Shown piece after piece: positions 7,812 through 15,836 of a stretch of DNA of 30,028 nt. Numbering within the stretch: position 1 is the first letter of the stretch; every line of letters starts with the position of its first letter. Source of the DNA: an uncultured Sphingomonadaceae bacterium (GTDB lineage Bacteria > Pseudomonadota > Alphaproteobacteria > Sphingomonadales > Sphingomonadaceae); the NCBI GenBank assembly GCA_937996655.1, contig CALKUK010000020.1:1-30028 (forward strand), written 5' to 3'. Made by a program: the position numbers and the translations under genes. Below the pieces are notes generated by a model, which was not told the origin of the DNA, did not search any database, and worked only from the letters and a program-made list of their open reading frames with translations.

Positions 7812-9937
7812 CGAGCCGCCTTTGTGGGTTTCATTTCAAATCGGTGTGAGCCAAACCGCGCCAATGCCGGATAGCCTGAAATCGTGAGCGTAAAGCCCAC
7901 ATAATTCGAGGCTGTTCGGAAATTGACCTTTGTCGTGGTTGGCGTGAATGAATACGGCCCTGAAGTGAGTACCGGGCTTTGCGGAAATTGCCGGCGCTGG
8001 AACGTAATCGTGCCGCTGCCGGTGAAATCCTTCAGATCGGGCATGAAGCCAAAAATCTGCATCACGCCCTTGCCGTTTGACACGTCATAAGGTGCGACCT
8101 GCAATGTGCCGACAAGTGGCGATATGCCAGCAGATCCGCCCTTTTCGTGAAACCAGACTGTTCCGCTTGGATCTGCTGCCATGGGAAACTGCATCACACC
8201 CGCGTCACACGCTGCTGTACGAGCAAGTATCCCGATTGACCAGAACCCGCTTTGAACATCAAGCGACACATAGCGCGAGCATTCGTTTGTCACGTCGCGC
8301 TGATCGACATAATACCAAGTGACTTCATTCTTCCGGCTGTTGAAATAACAGGCCGTCTTATATCCCTGTATCGGGTCTATGTTCTTGAAAACATATTCCC
8401 GAACCGAGCAGGGGATAGCCTGCGCCGTCCCGCCTTGGAGCGCATAAAACTGCCCGTTATTGCCCATCCAATAAGCAACACCATTCTTGACCGCGACGGC
8501 TTGCGGACCGATCAATCCGCACCCGGTCGCAATCAGCGGAAAACCAAATACCAGGGGGCTATTGACAAGATAATTCATCCCATAGACCGCTGAATCCGTG
8601 AAAATCAGCGACTGGTTGCCAAATGGCACCCCTCGGATAATCCGCGAGCCTTCCGCCAACTGAAAATCACCCGCCTGATTGGTCGCCAATGGTGTTACAA
8701 CCGTCTCATTGGCCTGATCTGTCCAGCGAACCGTCAACGGCTGATAGGTGCTGTCCGACACTTTCTGAGTGCCGCCCATGACCAAATGCTTTTGAGGCGT
8801 CACCCAGATGCAATCAACCTGGGTCATGATGTTCTGGATCTGATAGGCAACTGGTTCGATCTTCAACGACGCAAGGGTCAACGTCCCGGCGAATGTTGCA
8901 TCCTTACTGAATATAAGAGAGCCAGTTCCCGTGACTAGGAATGTGACTGAGTATGTCCCGGAAGCATTGATCGAGCTTCCCACGCTCTGCGTTCCTAATT
9001 TCGGCTGGAATGTGCCCGCGCTCCGGGTGCAAGTGAAGGTTAGCCGATAAAAGCCCCCAACCGTCACATTGACGGATATAGACAAGTCGGAAGCTGATCC
9101 CGCCGTGGCTGTTGCTGTATTCGATGCAATCGACCATCCGGCTCCCTTTGTCCATGAGGCTGATGTTCCAAAAGTCGGATCAGCATTCAATTCTGTCGCT
9201 GTCAGATTGGGCTGCAACATATAAACCGACCCGCCACGCGGATTGGCAACGACGAATTGCCCCCACTGGTCAAGGGTCCATGTGCGCGCAAACAGCGAAA
9301 ATGAGCCAGGAACCGAATAGCCACCGGTTGAATATCCCCCCGTCGAATATCCAAGGCCCCCGATGCTATCCACAGTGCCGGGCGCTATCTGATAGGACAG
9401 AACAGGATACCCGCCACCGGTCCCGGTCGCATTGGCATTGCTGGAAGCCGTGATCGAATAAGTATCGGCTGTCAGCTTGGTAAGCCGATAGACCCCCGAA
9501 AGCGTAATACCGTTGACAGTGCTTGCATTCGAAATGCTCACAAACGACTGATCATCACGCCCATGCGCGACATCGGTCACCACCACGACTGCCGAGCCAT
9601 TGGTTGTGGCAAGGGCGGTTGGCCCGACAACCCGGATGGCATCAAACGGGGTCGCATCAACCAGAACACCGCCTGACCACAATTGAAGCTTTTGGTGTGT
9701 AGCCACAACGATATATTTGGACCCAAGCAGATCAGCGCTGGCAATCATCGCCCGGGGTACGCCAGTCATATTGTACCCGATGGCATCTTCCCAACCGCCA
9801 ATCAGTTCGGCAAAGGGCTTGCCATTGGCAGACCGAAAGCGGAACTTGTCGGCATAAATGACCATGCCCTTGGACGCGGCAGGCGTGTCATCTGCAAACA
9901 CGCCGCCTGATAGTTCGATCGGGGCGAAGTCAGCCAT
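7808..9937 (-). CDS. P22 gp10-like tail hub / stabilisation protein with inserted domains
   Basis: A 709-residue beta-rich protein. Residues about 213-245, with TWTLDQWGQFVVANPRGGS, are the type of sequence found in gp10-like hub (DNA stabilisation) proteins that plug the short tail under the head-tail adaptor. A small beta domain (about 106-176) has the VTDVAHG...Y-T-I-T pattern of Ig-like inserts in phage tail proteins. A GYSTGG repeat is at 196-207. A jelly-roll-like region (about 250-363, starting NADPTFGTSASWTKGAGWSI) looks like a carbohydrate-binding module. After it the hub sequence resumes (IMTQVDCIWVTP). The start overlaps the previous stop as TGATG, and the stop overlaps the next start as ATGA. 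Family P22 gp10 is about 470 residues, so the extra length fits the insertions. Confidence 0.7.
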   Translation of the reverse strand: MADFAPIELSGGVFADDTPAASKGMVIYADKFRFRSANGKPFAELIGGWEDAIGYNMTGVPRAMIASADLLGSKYIVVATHQKLQLWSGGVLVDATPFDAIRVVGPTALATTNGSAVVVVTDVAHGRDDQSFVSISNASTVNGITLSGVYRLTKLTADTYSITASSNANATGTGGGYPVLSYQIAPGTVDSIGGLGYSTGGYSTGGYSVPGSFSLFARTWTLDQWGQFVVANPRGGSVYMLQPNLTATELNADPTFGTSASWTKGAGWSIASNTATATAGSASDLSISVNVTVGGFYRLTFTCTRSAGTFQPKLGTQSVGSSINASGTYSVTFLVTGTGSLIFSKDATFAGTLTLASLKIEPVAYQIQNIMTQVDCIWVTPQKHLVMGGTQKVSDSTYQPLTVRWTDQANETVVTPLATNQAGDFQLAEGSRIIRGVPFGNQSLIFTDSAVYGMNYLVNSPLVFGFPLIATGCGLIGPQAVAVKNGVAYWMGNNGQFYALQGGTAQAIPCSVREYVFKNIDPIQGYKTACYFNSRKNEVTWYYVDQRDVTNECSRYVSLDVQSGFWSIGILARTAACDAGVMQFPMAADPSGTVWFHEKGGSAGISPLVGTLQVAPYDVSNGKGVMQIFGFMPDLKDFTGSGTITFQRRQFPQSPVLTSGPYSFTPTTTKVNFRTASNYVGFTLTISGYPALARFGSHRFEMKPTKAAR

Positions 9938-10182
9938 CAGACTGCCGTCCCGTCGAAATACCGCCAGACAGAGGTATCCGAGAACACAGGCCCCCGGTTT
10001 GACGTGCCATCACTGATAATGAATATCGAGTTCCAGAACCGGCGATCTGCCGCACTTGGCAAGTCTGCTTTTTTGCAGCGGATAAACCGCCCATTGCCCG
10101 GGCTTTCAACCTGTTCAATTCGGCGCTCAAGCCCGTCAATATAGGACCGCGCATCGCCTGGCAGGGAAAGCGGCGCACTCAC
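9937..10182 (-). CDS. Small virion-cluster protein, 81 aa (GTG start)
   Basis: An 81-residue protein that starts at GTG in a GTGA overlap with the adaptor's stop and ends in a TGATG overlap with the hub's start. It is therefore embedded in a tightly coupled adaptor-small protein-hub series. The N-terminus (DARSYIDGLERRIEQVES) looks helical. The C-terminal half contains FWNSIFIISDG and ends with WRYFDG. Small proteins of this type recur between adaptor and hub genes in podoviruses and are probably minor head-tail joining components. The alternative frame (9930-10178) starts at ATG but breaks the coupling, so it was not chosen. No named family is recognised. Confidence 0.65.
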   Translation of the reverse strand: MSAPLSLPGDARSYIDGLERRIEQVESPGNGRFIRCKKADLPSAADRRFWNSIFIISDGTSNRGPVFSDTSVWRYFDGTAV

Positions 10183-10805
10183 CAGTTAGACCCCAATAAT
10201 GTGCCTGAAGCGGTATTGGCCTCATCGGACGACTGAAGAGATGCAAGAGCAGTATCCGCTGCCTCTTTGGCCAGGGATGCAAGATCAGGATCATTTAGGA
10301 CGGTCTGATATAAAATCTGTTCCGCGCGCATGCGGATAACTTCCTCGCCATCCGTAATCCATGCGTTTGTGTCGCTATCAAGCGAGAGCGTTGAAAGCTT
10401 TTTCAGGTAAGTCACCCGCATGGAATAGACCTGATCCGGTACGGGATAGATGAACAGCGACCCTCGGAATGTCGCGTAATGGGTCGGACGCCCGGTGTTA
10501 CCGTTTGCCGTCCCACGCATAGCGTCGAACTGTTCCCAATTCTTCTGGATCAAAGGCAGGCGCGACCCATTAGCCGTGCACCAAACCGCGTCCATATAAA
10601 TCAGGTCAGTGGGATAACCGGGTGACCCGCTTTTATATTCATCGGCACCGATCACGGTATTGAAATCAGCGTATGTTTCGTTGAACGAGAACCGGGCCGA
10701 TTGATGGCGCGTAATCGCCGTCTGGATGGCAGTCTTGATCTGTGGCCCCAGATCATCGCGCATGATTTCATCCGCGATCTGTGCCTGCATCGTCCCGTAA
10801 GTCAT
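10179..10805 (-). CDS. Head-tail adaptor protein (P22 gp4-like)
   Basis: A 208-residue protein with features of adaptors that bind the portal ring in short-tailed phages. There is an N-terminal helical part (IADEIMRDDLGPQIKTAIQTAI), a conserved central beta part (GRPTHYATFRGSLFIYPVP, about 104-122), and a C-terminal helix with the ITDGEEVIRMRAEQILYQ pattern (about 147-165). Position downstream of portal and capsid and upstream of the hub fits the gp4 slot. P22 gp4 also has lytic activity; no corresponding motif is evident here. The stop overlaps the next GTG start. Confidence 0.75.
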   Translation of the reverse strand: MTYGTMQAQIADEIMRDDLGPQIKTAIQTAITRHQSARFSFNETYADFNTVIGADEYKSGSPGYPTDLIYMDAVWCTANGSRLPLIQKNWEQFDAMRGTANGNTGRPTHYATFRGSLFIYPVPDQVYSMRVTYLKKLSTLSLDSDTNAWITDGEEVIRMRAEQILYQTVLNDPDLASLAKEAADTALASLQSSDEANTASGTLLGSNW

Positions 10806-10808
10806 GGC

Positions 10809-11024
10809 TTACCGCTTCCCGCGCTTGCCGCGTTTCACGCGCGCTGGGTCTGCAATCATCTCATGGACAAAGGGAGCGCTATTGGCCACCACCAGCCCAA
10901 CATCCGCCAGAATGGCATGGTTGGCTTTGGCAATATCGGCCTCACTTGCCCCCTGCAAGGCATAGAGCGCCCTGCGGCGGCATGGGACCGGGTTTGACCC
11001 CGGCCCCGCCACTAACTGACCCAT
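10809..11024 (-). CDS. Small basic-tailed hypothetical protein, 71 aa
   Basis: A 71-residue ORF whose ATG overlaps the stop of the 132-aa gene as TAATG. It ends three bases before the adaptor ATG. The middle (EADIAKANHAILADVGLVVANSAPFVHEMI) appears helical. The C-terminus is strongly basic (RVKRGKRGKR), which would suit contact with DNA or an acidic ring surface. No family recognised. Tight packing in the operon is the main support that it is real; its place between the probable decoration protein and the adaptor suggests head completion. Confidence 0.6.
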   Translation of the reverse strand: MGQLVAGPGSNPVPCRRRALYALQGASEADIAKANHAILADVGLVVANSAPFVHEMIADPARVKRGKRGKR

Positions 11025-11422
11025 TAGAGGTCGTTGTTCGGCACGTAGGAAATGACGATATGCGCCACACCGGCAGTCGCTGCCGCGCCAGTCTGCGTAT
11101 AGGTCACAAAAACGTCCGTATCAGCCGCGAACGGTGCCAGGGCGGCACCAGTGGTAACGCGCTTGAAGCCCGTTGAACCCGCTGCGGAATCCGTGGTCGT
11201 TGCGATCTGGTTGCCCGCTGCGGCAGTGCCGAGCAAGAGGTTGTTCGTCGTCGCCGCGTTAAATGCGGTCTGGACGTTGATGCCAATATCGGTGATCTGA
11301 GAGCCTGCCGGAACAGTACCCATGATGACACCAGTGCCGATATTGGCATCATTGTAGTTCACCTTTTTGCGAAGGTAGTGGACCTGTTGTGTGTGAAATT
11401 GACGGGGATTGGGTTGAGCCAT
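11024..11422 (-). CDS. Probable capsid decoration / minor head protein, 132 aa
   Basis: A 132-residue, mainly beta protein with many Ala, Thr and Gly residues (for example GTGVIMGTVPAGSQITDIGI, about 29-48) and no charged enzyme motif. It has a strong AGGAGG ribosome-binding site. It lies directly downstream of the major capsid gene but behind an intrinsic terminator, so it is probably made at lower levels than the capsid unless antitermination occurs. Position and composition suggest a decoration or head-stabilising protein; this is inference, since I recognise no named family. Confidence 0.55.
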   Translation of the reverse strand: MAQPNPRQFHTQQVHYLRKKVNYNDANIGTGVIMGTVPAGSQITDIGINVQTAFNAATTNNLLLGTAAAGNQIATTTDSAAGSTGFKRVTTGAALAPFAADTDVFVTYTQTGAAATAGVAHIVISYVPNNDL

Positions 11423-11445
11423 CTGGCCCTCCTATTTGAATGGTG

Positions 11446-11482
11446 AGGAAAAAGAAAAGGGCGGCCCGGAAGCCGCCCCTTA
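11446..11482 (-). terminator. Intrinsic terminator after major capsid gene
   Basis: Read leftward, a 7-bp perfect stem GGGCGGC/GCCGCCC with a 6-base loop is followed at once by TTTTCTTTTT. The stem is at 11459-11465 and 11472-11478. It sits between the major capsid stop (11493) and the next start (11422). It would end most capsid transcripts or set a step-down in expression of the distal virion genes. Confidence 0.8.
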
Positions 11483-11492
11483 TTTTGTCGCG

Positions 11493-12560
11493 CTAGGTGA
11501 TGACCGGCGCGTAACCCGCAAGCGTGATGACACCGAAGTCGCTTGAGTTGAACTGGGTCTTGACCATGCCAGCAATCATACCAGCCGAGACGCCCAACTG
11601 GTTCTCGTAGTCGAACAGCTCTTCAACCCAGGACATTTTATCCATGCCGCCATCCAGACCAAAGGCCAGAAGCCCGGCTTGCGCCCCGCACAATACAGCG
11701 CGACGATAGTCGGTCTTTGCACCAGCCGAAGGCGTGGCGGTGATGTTGGGCAAACGCACAGACGAATGAACGATGATGCCGTTATACTCAAAATCGGCAC
11801 CGGTATAGAGGGGGTTGTCATCAATCTTGCCGCCCTGTGCCGCCGCCTTCATCAAATCGACGAAGTTGCCAGCCGTCGAACTATCGCGACGAAGCTGATA
11901 GATCGAATAGGGGTGCATGAAACAGACAAACTTGTCCTCGCCATTAACCTTGAGAGGACGGATCATCGGGGTACGGGTCAGCGCGATATACTTCGCGCGG
12001 TCCAAATCCACAAACTTGATCGCATCCGTGACGTTGTTGGTCAAAGCCGCTTCGGTCGTCTTGGAGTTACCCGCGACGATCTGAGACGGCGCTGCGGCAG
12101 CTTGGTTGCCGGTGTAGCGCGTATCCGGCTGATCCGTATATCCGGCCAATTGGTTGAAAAACCACAGGTCCAGACGATCCGCCCACCAGTCTTGAAGGCC
12201 CATGCGGGCTTCTTCACGAACTGAGAAAGGAATGCGCTGCTCGGACATTTTACCAGCCGAACGCACCGCATGACGCAACTGGTCAATCAGCACATCAGCC
12301 GAATAGGTGGTAAGCGCTTCTTCGTTACCTTCCAGCGTGCCGTCACCCTGGACGCCACCACCGGACAACTGCATACGCAACCCAACACGAACACGGTCAC
12401 CCGGTCCTTTTTGGGTGTCGTTTTGGATTTGAATGAGGGAATTTGAGGTCTGCCCCATGAACTTGGCTGCCCAGCACTGTTTCAGTGCTTCTTGAAACAG
12501 CTTCTTGGACCAGAGTTTTACTGCAAGCGGATGGTTCACGCCGTATGCGGTCGTTGCCAT
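11493..12560 (-). CDS. Major capsid protein, N4-gp56 family
   Basis: A 355-residue protein with the hallmarks of the N4-gp56 family of HK97-fold capsids. The N-terminus is HPLAVKLWSKKLFQEAL. A segment GPGDRVRVGLRMQLSGGGVQ (about 53-72) follows, then the helical spine FSVREEARMGLQDWWADRLD (about 112-131), then FVCFMHPYSIYQLRRD (about 212-227), and a C-terminal part with the DKMSWVEELFDYENQLGVSAG pattern. The length is usual for the family. An acGGAGatta ribosome-binding site precedes the ATG. The gene has its own 159-base leader and its own terminator, as expected for the most abundant virion protein. Confidence 0.9.
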   Translation of the reverse strand: MATTAYGVNHPLAVKLWSKKLFQEALKQCWAAKFMGQTSNSLIQIQNDTQKGPGDRVRVGLRMQLSGGGVQGDGTLEGNEEALTTYSADVLIDQLRHAVRSAGKMSEQRIPFSVREEARMGLQDWWADRLDLWFFNQLAGYTDQPDTRYTGNQAAAAPSQIVAGNSKTTEAALTNNVTDAIKFVDLDRAKYIALTRTPMIRPLKVNGEDKFVCFMHPYSIYQLRRDSSTAGNFVDLMKAAAQGGKIDDNPLYTGADFEYNGIIVHSSVRLPNITATPSAGAKTDYRRAVLCGAQAGLLAFGLDGGMDKMSWVEELFDYENQLGVSAGMIAGMVKTQFNSSDFGVITLAGYAPVIT

Positions 12561-12719
12561 GATTAATCTCCGTGGAAAAAGTTGGATTCAGGTGATGACC
12601 CATCTCGGCGGGTCGCCCGTTTCCGCTCATTCCGCAGAGCGATTGCGAACCATCCCCTTGACGCCGGGATGAGGCGAGACGCTGATTAGGTCAGCGAAAC
12701 CACGCGATACTTCTGACGA

Positions 12720-13643
12720 TTACCGGCTTGGACCGATCAGACGCTCCCAAAGCCTTGACGCCTCTGGGTCGCTGAAATCCATGTCGGCCAATTCTTTGAG
12801 TGACGGTTCACTGTCAACAGCGGCCCCACTCGATCCAGACCCACGCGCAGCCTTGACACCCTTTTCCAACTGATCCAATCGCTTGGTCAGATCGGAACTG
12901 GCATCAACTCGCGGCTCTACCTTGGGTGCGGGCGCGGTTTTTGACTGAAACCCCATTGCCTTGGCCACCTGATAGGCTGACTGCGCCGGGTTATTGCCAT
13001 TTACCAACTGCCGATAAAAGAAATTCATCAGATCAGCAGACGTGCGCTGTTCTGCGACCTGCGGGGGCATCCCCTGCGCGATCAGCATGCCGTTATAGGC
13101 ATTAACAGCGAAGGTGATTGCATCATCATAATCTGAAACCGGCTGGCCTTCGTTCCCGGTCTGCCGGAAGTCCTGCGCGGCCTTCGCGGTCATATCAATG
13201 ACGCGCTGTTCAACCTGACGCTGTTCTTCTGACTTTTCGCGGCCCAATATCTTTTCTTGAGCCTGGGTCAGTTGCGATTTGAGCGCGTCAATCTCAGCCT
13301 TGAAATGCGCTACCGGGTCCTCATCGACGCCAGGCACGGGCTTTTCAGGCTGCTTCTGTTCAACAGGCTTTTTCAGGGCAGACAACTCACCGTCGCGGCG
13401 GGCAACCTCCTGCCGCATTTCAGCAAGCGCGGCCTCTAATTCCTGACGACGCTTGCGCTCGGCAATCAATTCAGGCAGCGGAACCCGCTTGGCCTCTGGG
13501 GGCTCGCGCTGCTGTTCCGGTTCAGGCTCGCGCGATCGGTTGAGTTCAACCAGTTCGCCTTCTACCTGTTCGCCACCACTTTCAAAAAACTTGTTCTCTG
13601 CCGGGGTCGATTCCCCGGTCAGTGCCCGCACTGCTTCATTCAT
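12720..13643 (-). CDS. Capsid scaffolding protein
   Basis: A 307-residue, highly charged protein placed between portal and major capsid genes, the usual position for a scaffold. Residues about 20-110 are rich in Glu, Arg, Gln and Pro. A predicted coiled coil (ELEAALAEMRQEVARRDGEL) and a second one (about 115-150) follow. The C-terminal region carries short helices (SDLTKRLDQLEKGVKAARG) and an acidic end (SLKELADMDFSDPEASRLWE) that may bind the capsid protein. No protease motif is seen, so this is likely a scaffold without a fused protease. Function is inferred from position and composition. Confidence 0.75.
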   Translation of the reverse strand: MNEAVRALTGESTPAENKFFESGGEQVEGELVELNRSREPEPEQQREPPEAKRVPLPELIAERKRRQELEAALAEMRQEVARRDGELSALKKPVEQKQPEKPVPGVDEDPVAHFKAEIDALKSQLTQAQEKILGREKSEEQRQVEQRVIDMTAKAAQDFRQTGNEGQPVSDYDDAITFAVNAYNGMLIAQGMPPQVAEQRTSADLMNFFYRQLVNGNNPAQSAYQVAKAMGFQSKTAPAPKVEPRVDASSDLTKRLDQLEKGVKAARGSGSSGAAVDSEPSLKELADMDFSDPEASRLWERLIGPSR

Positions 13644-13700
13644 GGATCACCCATTAAACGCCCTGAACGCCAGGGCGAAGCGAACCGCCAACGTGGCGAA

Positions 13701-15836
13701 TTACATCGGGCCTTGCTGCCCGGCTATGAACTGCGCGTCTGCAACCTGTGCGACGGCTGGGTCAATCACGCCTTTAGCAATGATCGCCTTTAAAACATCA
13801 ATGGCCGCTTCAAACTTGGCCAGATTGTGTGCGTTCTGATTACGCATGGCCTCAAGCTCTGCCTGTATGCGCGCCTGCGCGTTGTTCTGTTCCTGCTGAA
13901 ACGCCTGCTTGCTTTGTTCGACCTGCGCTTGGAGTTCGGCCTTAAACCGGCTCATGCGCTCATCGGATGCGATTTCTGCCTGCGCCAGCGCCATCTTGTC
14001 CTGGTGCCGCTTATCCTCAAGCGCCAACAGCCCTTGAGCCTTGACCATTTCAGGGTCTTGAGGCGGCGGCGCTGATGCCTTGGCCTTTTGAATATCTGCC
14101 GCCTGTTGCTTCCATTTCTGGGCAAAGGCGGTTGGTAACGGCAGATAGTCGAATATCTCAAGCGGCGGGGTCGCACCGGCCTGCGCCATCATGGGCGCAA
14201 TAGCCTGCAACACCTGGAACGTCTTTTCTTTCTGGTTGGGCGCGCTTGGGGCAGCGTCCACAATCACGTCATATTTTGCCGTGTCCGGCTGCATGGCCAA
14301 GGGCACATATTGGGCACCCTCGGGACCAACAACGCGCACAAGCCTGCCATCCGACAAATACTCACGAATGAAACCCAGCAGTATGCGGCCCTGCTCCTTG
14401 CGATACCGGCGCAAACTGTCAAAGAAGCCCGTCAACACGGTCAAGCCTGTCTGACGGCGCTGATACTCAAGCACCCCGGCTTGATCCCGGTCCGCTTGAC
14501 CCAGCATCTCCATGTTGATGCCGGTCACTTCCCGGGTTGCCGTGGTCGTGAACTGCATCAGGCCGTCAATCGCACTTGGATAGGGCGTGACAGGCTTTTC
14601 TTGAATCTTGCCAGCACCCAAAGCGCCATCATTCAACCACTGGACCTTATCCGGCTTGGCCCAATCTTCCTCAAACCGGCGTTTGTTCGCAACCGCGCCA
14701 ACCTCCGCCATCACACCGCCCTTGGCATTGGTGTTCAGGATATGCAGGATTTGGCTAAAGAACTTGTTGGCCCACCGTTGGGGGTCTTTCATTGCCCGAA
14801 CGATGCCGTAATAGGTCCCCTGATTGCGGTCGCGCTTGCCGGTCATACAGCGGAAGGTGAACCCCTCGCCCCCTGGTACATCGCCTTCCTCAAGCATGGT
14901 ATCGCCGCAAATGAATGCGCGCTTATAAATGCGCGTCGGGACCTTTACGAACCGAATACCCGCCGCCTTGATCTGGGCTTTGATCGCTTCAAACTTCTCG
15001 GCTGGCAAATCCTCGATCTGCTGGGTTGCCGGATTGATTACCCGGTACATCATCCCGCGTTCAAACCACTGGATATGCAAAATGGTCAACAGACCCTTCT
15101 TGCCATAAGTCTCAGCCGTTATATTGGTGTGGTCATAAGCCGTCGCGGGGTCAGATACCTCGGTCGTATGGACCGCGCCGTCGCCGTTCCATGGCCCGCC
15201 ATCCGTGGACAACTCGTCCCACTTCTCAGGCCAAGTCGCCTTAACATCTTCCTTTGGCCAGAACATCAGCTTGGCAACCCAGCGCGCATCAGCAAGGTTC
15301 TTCTTGCGCGCTGCCGGGTCCCAATACATTGAGATTGGGTCGGTGCGCTCGATGATCACCTGTCCGTCAGCATCCTGCTCATAGTCGATGCGGGTTTCAG
15401 TCCAGCCCATCCCGCAAATGGCCATGTCACGGAAGGCGTCGGATTCCTCATCCTCAGCGTCGCATTGGTCACGAAGCCACTTGGCCCCATCGGTCAAAAC
15501 CTCATTCTGTCCCGATGCCCCTGGCGTCCGGGGCACGTACTGAACCTCCTCACGGTTCTGAACTTCCGACCCGGAAATCATGTCTATGATCGGGTCAATC
15601 CGGTTGAACGAGATAAGCGGGCGATCCTGATCCGCCAGCTTCTCAGCGTCCTCTACAGACCATTGATTACCAGCCACAAAGTCAAAGTCCTCGCGGGCCT
15701 TCTCGCGCCAGTCGCGGCTAAACTGCTGCCCGTCCTTCCACTTCTTGCGAAGGCTGGCTAACAGGTCGTCGGCATCTTCCGGACCATCATCGCCCTCGTT
15801 GCCGTGGGCATTCTCCCCAATCATGCTGCCATCCAT
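13701..15836 (-). CDS. Portal protein, P22-like
   Basis: A 711-residue portal protein. The N-terminus after an acidic lead reads DLLASLRKKWKDG followed by REDFDFVAGNQW, and then RPLISFNRIDPIIDMISG (about 73-90), the typical opening of P22-like portals. The central part contains ERTDPISMYWDPAARKK and the crown-side segments. From about residue 600 onward there is a long Gln/Ala/Lys coiled coil matching the extended helical barrel that in P22 projects into the capsid. The start lies inside the terminase gene by 16 bases; Met5 is a possible alternative start. It forms the DNA-packaging vertex with the terminase, adaptor and hub encoded here. Confidence 0.9.
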   Translation of the reverse strand: MDGSMIGENAHGNEGDDGPEDADDLLASLRKKWKDGQQFSRDWREKAREDFDFVAGNQWSVEDAEKLADQDRPLISFNRIDPIIDMISGSEVQNREEVQYVPRTPGASGQNEVLTDGAKWLRDQCDAEDEESDAFRDMAICGMGWTETRIDYEQDADGQVIIERTDPISMYWDPAARKKNLADARWVAKLMFWPKEDVKATWPEKWDELSTDGGPWNGDGAVHTTEVSDPATAYDHTNITAETYGKKGLLTILHIQWFERGMMYRVINPATQQIEDLPAEKFEAIKAQIKAAGIRFVKVPTRIYKRAFICGDTMLEEGDVPGGEGFTFRCMTGKRDRNQGTYYGIVRAMKDPQRWANKFFSQILHILNTNAKGGVMAEVGAVANKRRFEEDWAKPDKVQWLNDGALGAGKIQEKPVTPYPSAIDGLMQFTTTATREVTGINMEMLGQADRDQAGVLEYQRRQTGLTVLTGFFDSLRRYRKEQGRILLGFIREYLSDGRLVRVVGPEGAQYVPLAMQPDTAKYDVIVDAAPSAPNQKEKTFQVLQAIAPMMAQAGATPPLEIFDYLPLPTAFAQKWKQQAADIQKAKASAPPPQDPEMVKAQGLLALEDKRHQDKMALAQAEIASDERMSRFKAELQAQVEQSKQAFQQEQNNAQARIQAELEAMRNQNAHNLAKFEAAIDVLKAIIAKGVIDPAVAQVADAQFIAGQQGPM

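Noticed and set aside
12397..12630. 77-aa leftward ORF over the capsid start
   Set aside because: It overlaps the capsid N-terminus in another frame and lacks conserved-looking features. The 159-base gap at 12561-12719 otherwise holds the capsid ribosome-binding site and a weak GACCC/GGGTC dyad only.
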